Assembly (NCBI GenBank): GCA_001579985.1 | Contig: LRSR01011174.1 | Coordinates: forward strand, 1-32,542 | Direction of reading: 5' to 3' | Length of the DNA: 32,542 bases | Origin: Hypsibius dujardini | Taxonomy: Eukaryota; Tardigrada; Eutardigrada; Parachela; Hypsibiidae | Shown: positions 18,365 to 28,788 of the stretch, one piece after another | Layout of the letters: each line of letters begins with the position of its first letter | Numbering within the stretch: the stretch's first letter is position 1 | Translations under genes and position numbers: made by a program | The notes under the pieces: generated by a model | What the model saw: the letters and a program-made list of their open reading frames with translations, nothing else | Told to the model about the DNA's origin: nothing | The model's database searches: none

Positions 18365-21300
18365 CTGAAAAAGAAAACGCTCAAATTTTCTAAACTTATC
18401 GCTTGCGGATTCCAGTTCCCCTGAGTTTGAATGAGTTTTAAAACAAAATTCATTTGATGATTTCAGACACATTCCCTCTCGAAATTCAATTTGGAATCGA
18501 TTGACATCAGCAGAATCATTTTTGGATGTGAGGGGGCGGGGCTGCGGGTCATTTCTGCAATGCCATTGGTCATTTTCCTGTCCGTCCCAAGAATGACCTG
18601 TAGCTCCGCCCCCTCACATCCCAAAGGAATTCCACTGACGCCAATCGATTCAAAATCGAATTTTGAGAAAGACAAGTGCAGAATCATTTTTGGATGAGGG
18701 GGCGGAGCTACGGGTCATTTCTGCAATGTCGCTCGGAAGCCTAGATTGAAACTAGCCCATAGCTCCGCCCCCTGACATCCAAGAAAGATTTTTGAACTCT
18801 TCCTTTTCAAATTCAATTTGGAATCGATTGACATCAGCAGAATCATTTTTGGATGTGAGGGGGCGGGGCTGTGGGTCATTTCTGCAATGCCATTGGTCAT
18901 TTTCCTGTCCGTCCCAAGAATGACCTGTAGCTCCGCCCCCTGGCATTCCAAAGGAATTTTACTGACGCCAATCGATTCAAAATCGAATTTTGAAAGGGAC
19001 AGTGGGAGAAATTACTAAATCTTTTTTGAAAATCGACAACTACTGCTTAGAGATTAGTACCTGGTGGTTTCTCCTCCGGTGGCGTTGCTGAAACAAAAAA
19101 AGTCACATGAAAAGAAGCAGCAGCAACAGAAACCTTATCCAGTGGAAGCCTGTTTCAACTGAACCCTCCTTACTTTTGCACTCCGGCGCGGCTTCCCACT
19201 TTCCCGTCTCCGTGCAGAAGATCTCTGCGCGTCCATGCAGGAAGTAACTGTCCTTGCAGGTGTACTTTGCAAAACTCCCGTAGACGGTGCCGTTGTAGCC
19301 GGTCCTTCCGTACCGCGCTTCCGGAGGCTTACCGCAATAGACAACTAAACACCACCCCCCCCCCCCGAACAAATTGTTAATCACCGAAATCATTTAAGAC
19401 CTTAATTTAAAAGTCGTCCGACTGGAGATGATGAGGACCGGAAAGCCGATTGCACTTACAGCGACAGCTGGGCGGTGCGCCGTCCCATGAGCCGTCAATC
19501 TTGCAGATTAACGAAGGCCGGCCCTGCAAAGCGTTTCCTGCGTTGCAGAGGAAGCCCACGGATGAGCCGATCTTGACGGGCTTCCGCGCGGTCAGCGATC
19601 CGTTGACCGGTGCGGCAGGAAGCGGGCAGAAGATTTCTGTTTGTGCACCGAGAAAAAAAACACACAGACACATAGTGAGAGATAGACACAGACACACAGA
19701 CACAGACAGACACAGACAGACACAGACAGACACAGACACATAGAGAGAGAGAGAGAGACAAGACGGTTTAAATGTGGAGTGTCGAACGAGTTAGGCCTCT
19801 ATGTCTGTCTGTTGCTGCTGTTGGAGGGATGGATGGATGGATGTAGGGGGAAAAACGGTGTGAAAAATACCTTGACAAACTGGACTCGGGCTGGACCAGT
19901 TGCCCGGAAGCAGGCAGGTTCGTCTCGACGGGCCCTCTAACCGATAACCCGGTTCGCAGGTGTAGTCGACCGTGGAGTTGATGCTGTAATCGTTGCCTTT
20001 GACTAGCGCCTTGTTGATTAATTCCGGCTCGCCGCAACCTAGTTTTCAGGCAATCAAAGGAAAAGCGTTATGAGATTGCTCGTCTGTCTCATTGTACTGG
20101 CGTCTGAATGCTTTTCATCTACGTCTAAATTGAGGTCAATAGAAAACCATCTGCTTACGCGAATCCCTCTGTCTGTCTGCCTATCCGTCTGCCTGTCTGT
20201 CTACCTATCTATTTGTCTGTCTGTCTGTCTGTCTGTCTGAATGTCTGTCTGTCTGCTTGTCTGTCTGCCTGTCTGTCTGTCTGAATGTCTGTCTGTCTGT
20301 GTGTCTGTCTGTCTGTGTGTCTGTGTGTCTGTGTGTCTGTCTGCCTGTCTGTCTGGGCCTTACCGACACAGGTCGGTGGGTAGCCGCTCCAAATCTCCTG
20401 TTCCGTGCAGTATATAACGGGATCTCCAAATAAAGTCGTATTCGTATCACAGCTATAAGTCACAATGGAGCCCAGTCCGCTCTGCGGTCCGCCGGCCCGG
20501 TAGGTGCCGTCCTTCACGGCCGGCGGTTTGCCGCAGTCGAGGAAGTGACAGAAAGGTCGACTGCCTATCCAGTAGCCGTCCGGGTGGCAGGTGTAATTCT
20601 GATAGCCCTGAACGCGATACCCGGTTTGGCAACCAATCAGCGCAGTCGAGCCGACGGAGAAGTTCTTCGTCGTCAGCAGCTCGTTCTCCTGCAGCTCCGG
20701 AGCGCTACAGTACGCGACTGAAATTCCAAACGCAGATGGAAAAGAACTCCGCACGACTTCGCGCAAATCAACTGGAATTTTTTTCTCTCGCGACTTACCG
20801 ACACATTTCGGGGTCGAACCACTCCAGGTCGCCGACAGCGTGCAAAAGCGTTGTTGATCCCCGACCAGGGCGAAATTGCTTTCGCAACCATATAACACAG
20901 ACTTGTTATACGTGGTTCCCTCGTTCAGCAGGGAAAACGTTCCGTTGGGCAAGCCTTCCGGCATGCCGCAGTCGATGGCTAAAACATCAAGCCCCAATGC
21001 AATTCTGTCCCTTTTACACTAAGCGGGGCAGGAGTAATAATTGAACAATCAATCAATCAACACCGTTCCGATTACTTCAGAACTCCCTTGATTGATTGGT
21101 TGATTCTTCAAGTGTCACCCTAATCCGTTCCGATTGCTTCCCAACTCCGCTGGTTGATTGGTTGATTATTCAAGTATCACCCCTTAATCCGTTCCTATTG
21201 CTTCCCAACTCCCTTGATTGATTGGTTGATTGTTCAAGTGTCACCCCTAATCCGTTCCGATTACTTCCCAACTCCCTTGATTGATTGGTTGATTCTTCAA

Positions 21301-22543
21301 GTATCACCCCTAATCCGTTCCGATTACTTCCCAACTCCGCTGGTTGATTGGTTGATTATTCAAGTATCACCCTTAATCCGTTCCGATTACTACGCGAGCT
21401 CCGCTGATTGATTGATTGATTGTTCAAGTACCACCCCTGCCCCGCCCCTTTTGCTCATTTATGGGACCCTTCGTTGGATTGAATTCTGTTCCTTTTTCTT
21501 CGTTCTGTTCTTACGTATGCAAGAGGGCGGATCGGTACTCCAGTGCTGGTCCATCTGGCACAGCCGGACGCTCGGGAAATCTTTCGTCAGGTAGAATCCT
21601 TCATTGCACACGTAGGTCAGCTCCTGGCCCAGTGAGTAATTCCCCCCGAGGATATTGCCGTTCAACAAGGCCGCGGGAAGGGGGCACTCCTTCAGCCGAC
21701 AGTAAGGGATGGTGTTGTTCCACAGACTGTCCTCCGCGCAGGTCAACATCGCCGACCCAATCAGCGTGTAATTGCCCACGCATTCGTACCGTCCACGAGC
21801 CTTATAGAAGGTCCCGCTGTCGATCAGCAACGCCGCACCGTAACTGATCGGCGGGAGGAAACCGCAATTGACGTCTGAAAAAGCGAACCAAATTTTTACC
21901 CAGCAAAATGGGGTGGTCGGAGTTCGAGCCAATTTCGGCCGACGCATGCAGCTGTTTCCCTTACCGCTTGATTCATTGATTTAACACCAGATCGTCAAAA
22001 TAATTTAAAGCCAATCAACCAATCAATCAATTGGTTTAATTGTGTTTACATCGCTTGATTCATTGATTTAACACCAGATCGCCAAAATAATTCAAAGCCA
22101 ATCAACCAATCAATCAATTGGTTTTATTGTGTTTACATTGCTTGATTCATTGATTTAACGGCACTTACATCGGCATTCCGGCGGGACACCCGACCATCCC
22201 GTGCCCCCGCACTGGGTCCTCGAGTTCCCAATCAAGGAGAGGTTGCCCACACAGGCGTACTCGGCTTCCGCGCCGAAGGTCGTGCGTTGCTGGAGGAAAA
22301 ACTGCACACTGTCGCGCACCTTGGGCGGTTCGCCGCAGTCGACGTACCGACAGCCCGGCGCTTCCGGCGCCCACGAACCGTCCCGCAGGCAGGTCCGATT
22401 GGAGGAGCCCAGCATTTGACTGCCCAACTCGCAGTGGTAGTCCACAAAGTCGCCCACCTTTAGGGCGGTGCTTTTCGCCGAGACGGACGAATTTGACCGG
22501 ACGTCTGGACTGCCGCATGTCACGGGATCTAGACAGCCAGACG

Positions 22544-22590
<47 letters not shown>

Positions 22591-23565
22591 AAAAATTTTT
22601 TTTTTTTTTTTTTAACTTTAGAGCTAAGTTATATTAAGTTGCGTACCGTATTGACAGATCCAATTGGCGTCCTCGCTGCAGAGGAGATCTTTCCATTTGT
22701 AGTCAAGTTCGCTGGCTAAAGCCACACAAACTTGTCCTCGAGCGTCGAACCTTCAAGAGGCAATTAGGCAATTAAAGATCACAATTTCGGCAAAGCTTAC
22801 AGAGAAAACACAAACTACGAAGAAATACAAATACGAGGGTAATATACTTACTCATTCGGCTGTCCGTCCGCCCAAAAAGTATCATTCACGGTCCCATCTA
22901 AATAATTCCCGAGGTAATTAATTTAATCGCAGGTTCCTTCTTCATCGTAGCAAATATGTAAAAGCATGTCGCTCTCAAAAATCGGCCTTTGAAAATTTGT
23001 TCTTCTAACTAAAAATATTTATTTAGCTGTCTTTTTCCCTTTTTTTAAATTTTTAAATTTTTTTTTTTTTTTTAAATTTTTTTTAAATTTTTTAAAATTT
23101 TTTTTAAAATTTTTTTCAAATTTTTTGTAAAATTTTTAATATCAGTTTTTGTCATATCCGATAAGGGAATTTAATTAGCGTACTGTTTGACCATCGCCAG
23201 GTCCACGGCTGGTTCCCCGGCGAGCGGGTCATCCCAATCCAGACCGCCGTAGCCGACGTCCTCGGCAGCACTTTGGACATTTCCAGACGGCGAAAGGTTT
23301 CAGTCATGAACTGCTGCAGAAAGGGAGTCACACGCGTCACCAAGTTCCCGCCGTTGTCCTGGCAGTTTTTCGTCGCTCTGGTCACTCCGGTTTTCGCCTC
23401 GATGTGGAGGTCGTAACACTGCCGTTGAAAGACGTACGTCTGCGCGGAATGCACGGGACACCGTGACGTCGGCGGTTCTATGTAGAAAATACCCAATCAA
23501 GCAATCAACCAATCAAGCAATCAACCAATCAATCAACCAATCAACCAATCAACCAATCAATCAAT

Positions 23566-23596
<31 letters not shown>

Positions 23597-24650
23597 TCAA
23601 CCAAGCAATCAATCAATCAAGCGATCAAGCAATCAAGCAATCAAGCAATCAGCTCACTGACAAGGGACTATTTACCTGTGTCAGTCTGAGATCGGCCCAA
23701 CTTTTTTTTATGGATATTTTTTTTATGGATACGTACTATCAAGCCATGATTTTAGAAAATATGATTGGTCCCCCTCGGTTCCGTTTGAGATGGAGAAAAT
23801 TGGGGAAGATTCCTATTGAGGCAGCTACTTTAATGCTTTTGCACTGGCGTTGATTGATTGATCAAACATATTAAGGTAAAGTTCATTAAACTTCTCCACT
23901 TCACCGAATTGCGAATGAGGAATTCAGTTATTCGGTTGATTGTTTGATGATTTTGACAAACTGGTTCGAGGTTTTGCACCAAAATTCTCTGCTTTAATTG
24001 TTACTGGAAAGAATTCGAAGATGCCGGTAACGATTTTCTGTGGCGCCGATTCGTTTGTCGAAAGATTTGCGCATCGAATTTTGTTTGCTTGAACCGTTAA
24101 ATGGGCAAACGAACAAAATACTTTTTCATAATTCAATCAATCAACGCTATTGTAAAAGCTTTAAAGCGGCTGCCACAATAGGAATCTTCCCCGATGTTCT
24201 CCATCTCAAACGGAACCGAGGGGGACCAGTCTTCTATTTTGTAAAATCATGGTTTGACAGTACGTATCCATAAAAAAACGTTCGGCCCAATCTCAGACAC
24301 ACGCAAGTAAATACTCCCTTGTTATTAATTAACACTCAATTTCCCTTGTAATTAACAAATAATCAGCAGTCATCGCACGTTTTTTTCTTCTTCCTCAACA
24401 GGTTGAACTCAGAGCTCACTCACCTTGGCTCGAGAAGACTTGGGCTTCGCAGAACGTGAGAATGGACGCGGATTCCGGACTGCCCGCATGGATGCTCACG
24501 TATCGTCCGCGCACCGGAACGGCGCACAGGATCTCTTTGGGTGAGTTTGGGTCTGTCACAATTTGATGAGAAATTTAGTGGTACGTCTCTGTCTGTCTCT
24601 CTGTCTGTCTGTCTCTCTGTCTGTCTGTCTGTCTGTCTGTCTCTGTCTGC

Positions 24651-24695
<45 letters not shown>

Positions 24696-27600
24696 GTCTG
24701 TCTGTCTGTCTGTGGGGGGAGGGGGGAGGTGAAAAAAACGACAATTAGCGTGTTATTGTGTCTGTAGCGGTTGTGGTTGGCTGGTCAATGTCGTCGGTTT
24801 AATTGTGGTAATGTTTTTTTTGTGTGGCCTAATCAATCAGCGATGCGTGGTCAAAGTGAATCCGTGATCAGTGTCCAATTTCAAAAGGCGCGACGATTCT
24901 TCCCGCACTGAACGTGATGGCTTCCGAGCAAATTTTGAAGTGTCAAACAGGAGACCTCAAATATTTACAGTAGCAATAAACGATTTCGACCTGTCTGTCC
25001 TGTGCAAACTTTCCCACATCCGACACTCTCTATTCGACACCTTGCGTGACACATAAAAGTGTCAACGCACCCGAGACCGAGGCAGCAAAGAAACGTCAAA
25101 ATTGTGAATTCTTCGTTTCTCGAGTCTCGAGTCTCGAGATTACGCAGATACGCTTGTAATATTGCGTCGCCGCTCCTTTTGACGTTTCTTTCCAAACGCA
25201 GTGCACGAGTAAGGGGAATAACACGTTATCAGCTGTTTGAGTAAATCACAATGAGGCGAGTCCAGCATCATTTACATCATGACTCGTCTCACGCGTCGCA
25301 CGTTTGACTTTTCTCGCGCGACATTTCAGTCGCTCGACACAGGAGTGAAAATTCACGTTTCTTTGCTGCCTCGGTCTCGGTTACGTTTACGTTTTATGTG
25401 TCACGCGCAAGGTCTCTATTGACTCAAGGGCGTAAAGCAAGCGCGCAACCGCTTGTCAGGTGGATTGTGCGTTTGATTTGTGAGCAAACAAACACACGTA
25501 ATACTATAATACTAGCGATCGACGATTATTCTTCAAAATTAGGGTTGCCGCTGTTTTTTTTGCCGGTCAGATTAAAAATAGAATCGAACGAGTACATACG
25601 AGTGCTCGCTTTAATTTCTCACTTTTTACTAGAGTAAAAGAGCACCTTGTAGTCTTTTAAAATGTGTTAAAATTACTATTATTAAATTACAGAGTGCCCT
25701 CAAATTTTGTCAAAATGTAAATGTGTCTGTATCTGTGTCTGTGTCTGTGTGTCTGTGTCTGTATCTGTGTCTGTGTCTGTGTCTGTGTCTGTGTCTGTGT
25801 CTGTGTCTGTGTCTGTGTCTGTGTCTTTGTGTCTGTGTGTCTGTGTGTCTGTGTCTGTGTCTGTGTCTTTGTGTCTGTGTCTGTCTGTCTGTGTCTGTGT
25901 GTCTGTGTGTCTGTGTGTCTGTGTCTGTGTATGTCTGTCTGTCTGGCTGTGTCTGTGCGTCACTCACCTAAGACATCCGGGAGCCAAGCGCAGAGTTTGT
26001 TCTCCGCGGGATTGGTGCTGTTGCCCACGCGAATCTGCAGATTGGACACTTGCTCCGTTGTGTCTAAATCGGGAAGAAAATGTTCACTGTAAAAGTCTAA
26101 ATACGTCTCGCTTGTCAAGCAATATTATTCCAGCTATCCAAGGACCTGGAAAAGCTGAAAAGGAGAACCCCTTTTTCCTGCCTCTTGCCGGTTGTTTCGG
26201 GGGGGGGGGATTAGCCTTTTCATTTACATGCGCAGTTTCGTGTGCCGAGCAGGATGTTCTCAGCGTGGACTTATTAGGTAGAAGCGCTCGGGCTTCAAAT
26301 TATTACGCACGACTTGGGCGCGGACATTTCGTGCGTCGATGTATTTACACGCACGGAGCGTGAAGACTACAGCTGCCTGCAGGTTACTTGCAAACTTTTG
26401 GTTTGGTCTGATTTTGACAAACAAGACTACACATTGTTTGACTGGTGAAAGTTTCAATTCGGCTTATCAATCAATCAATCAACTGTACATACGCATTACG
26501 AGTTTCTTTGCTTAGAAATCTTGATTTATTGTCGTTGTCTTCGATTGATTTATGTCTGGGATCAAACTTGAGCTGGTTAAAGACACTTCCATCAAAACCG
26601 TGCATGGTTTTGGACGTGCCCTCTTGGAATTGTGGGACAATCTGGTCAGTCGAGAGAACTGCGAGGCTTTGTGGGAGATTATTCCGAACCAGATCGCTCA
26701 AGTCTTTACGAAAAAGGGAACGTGAATCAAGTTTTAACCGCTTGATTGACTGATTGACTGTGTGTTTTGGTCTGAATTCGTCAAGACAGTCTTTCTTTCT
26801 TTTTGTTTGGTGACTAGATTTCATCCAATTTTTTCTTTAACAAATTAAAACTTTATAACATATGTAGTCTTGCGGCTCACGGTACATCAAGTCAAACGTT
26901 TGCAAGTAACCTGTAAGTAGCTGAACACATTGCTAGAGAGAAGCTCCAGCCTAAATGGCTGTCTCCCTTTGATCGGTCATAAAAGACCGTGCGAGACACG
27001 CATATTGAAAAAAAGGCCAAGCTGTGCTCTTATCGATCTTTAATAATTTCCGACGCATCTGTCCGTCTCGTCTGTTTCAACGGTCTGTATAGTGCACTTG
27101 ACCTCAATACCTTTCACCATAGCCGAAAGGGTCGGAACTGAAAAGACGCACGACATATCGATAACTCGTCAAAGTCATTTCAGTTCCGACCATTTCCAAG
27201 TTCGGTTCACCCAACTGGGTGTGTATAAAAGGTGTGACATGGGAGATGGGAGATGGGATGATGGCGGATGTAAGGATGGCAATTGTGAAACCTTTTGTTT
27301 CGTAAATATCAAAACCCATCAAAACCCATCAAAATCCATCAGAACCCATCAAAACCCATCAAAACCCATCAAAACCAATCAAAACCAATCAAAACCAATC
27401 AAAACCCATCAAAATCCATCAAAATCCATCAAAACCCATCAAAACCAATCAAAACCAATCAAAACCCATCAAAACCCATCAAAACCCATCAAACCCATCT
27501 CCCATGTCACACCTTTTATACACACCCCAGTCAACTAAGGTAAACTTAGGTAGCGCTGAGTATTCCTCTATGTGAATATAACATGGACTGATCATGAGCG

Positions 27601-28745
27601 CTAAGGTTGTCCGAACTCGACTAAGCTTCCTTAAATTGCTCAGTTTTGCTTAGCGCTAAGGTACATCTTTCGCATCAGGTCGGAACGAAGACTCGGCTCG
27701 TCCATTTTTGGTTTCAGTATTTTCTCTCACCTGAATCGGCGTTCCCGTGGATGAGGACCCCGTAGACCTCGTAGGAGGCCAGGAGATCGACTCGCCACCA
27801 CGGTAGCGCTTCACGTTCCGTTTCCATGCAGAACTGCTTCCGGTGGCGGTTGTCGACGTTCCCGTCGTTGCCGTGCTCCGCCAATCCGCCGGGCTGAGCG
27901 CTCGACGAATTCACCGGCTTATTCAACGCCACATTAACAACTGAAAGCAGATAAAAAGCTCCTGTTGTAACAAGGGGTCGGAACGGTAGCCGACACTTCA
28001 ATCTGTCTGAATTTTGTTTTTCACAGATGATCAACTAAATATGCACATTTTAGAAATATGTTTTGTCTGCCCTCGAACTCTGGTCCTGGCGAGAAAAAAA
28101 TTGAAAGTTTCTTTATGGTACTAATCGCTTAACCATTGACTTCAGTGGTTGATTGCTTGATTCGGTCTCATTTATAGATAAATTCATTTTTCACAGTTAA
28201 GTTTAAAAGATGTTTACATTTTCCCTTTTAAAATTGAATTTGACATCGATTGGGACTAGTGGAATCTTTTTGAGGTCAGGGGGCGGAGTTATGGGTCATT
28301 CTCGAGCCCGACCGGACACTTTGAAGTGACATTTCAGAAATTACTCATAGCTCCGCCCCTTGACTTCTAAAGACGATTCTGCTAGTGTCAATCGATGTCA
28401 AATTGAATTTCGAGAGAGAAAATGTCAAAAATTTTCCATTTCTCAAAAATGAAAAAAATGAATCTGAAAGCAAGTGAACATTTTCCGTGTGTCCCCAACT
28501 TTGAAATTCTGATTATTTACATAAACAAATCTGTCCAAAAATAAACATACCGTGACGATATATTGGCAGACATGGATTTTCATTCAAGTGTCCGTCATCA
28601 TATCATCTCTGCCCACGCATAACTTATTACCAACAACAACAACGCACAGTGTAACACAGAGTCTGTTACGCTTATACGAAATTAGGTGTGCCAATTCTCA
28701 TTAAAATCTCTCTCTCACACACACACTCGCTCTCTTGCTCTCTCA

Positions 28746-28788
<43 letters not shown>

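Larger units (their letters stand above)
19174..22528 (-). other. Ten consecutive sushi (CCP) domains, exons 9-15
   Basis: Each module has four cysteines, a conserved Trp near the end and Gly/Tyr landmarks (for example [23 protein letters not shown] and [10 protein letters not shown]). Exons 9, 10 and 12 hold two modules each; exons 11, 13, 14 and 15 hold one. All these exons start and end in phase 1, as expected of modules spread by exon duplication and shuffling. Confidence 0.9.
24424..27940 (-). other. FTP (fucolectin/tachylectin-4/pentraxin-1) domain spread over three exons
   Basis: Exons 3-5 encode [48 protein letters not shown] and GRYVSIHAG followed by LTFCEAQVF. This is the discoidin-like beta-sandwich of F-type lectins. 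The family binds fucose through His and Arg residues with Ca2+; I cannot confirm the binding triad by eye. The long introns between these exons host most of the window's inverted-repeat elements. Confidence 0.85.

Noticed and set aside
21040-21435. Regular 62-bp repeats resembling a CRISPR array
   Set aside because: The whole unit repeats with point changes; there are no unique spacers and the region is an animal intron.
28071-28130. tRNA-like T-loop (CCTCGAACTCTGG)
   Set aside because: No matching acceptor stem, D-arm or anticodon arm upstream or downstream on either strand.
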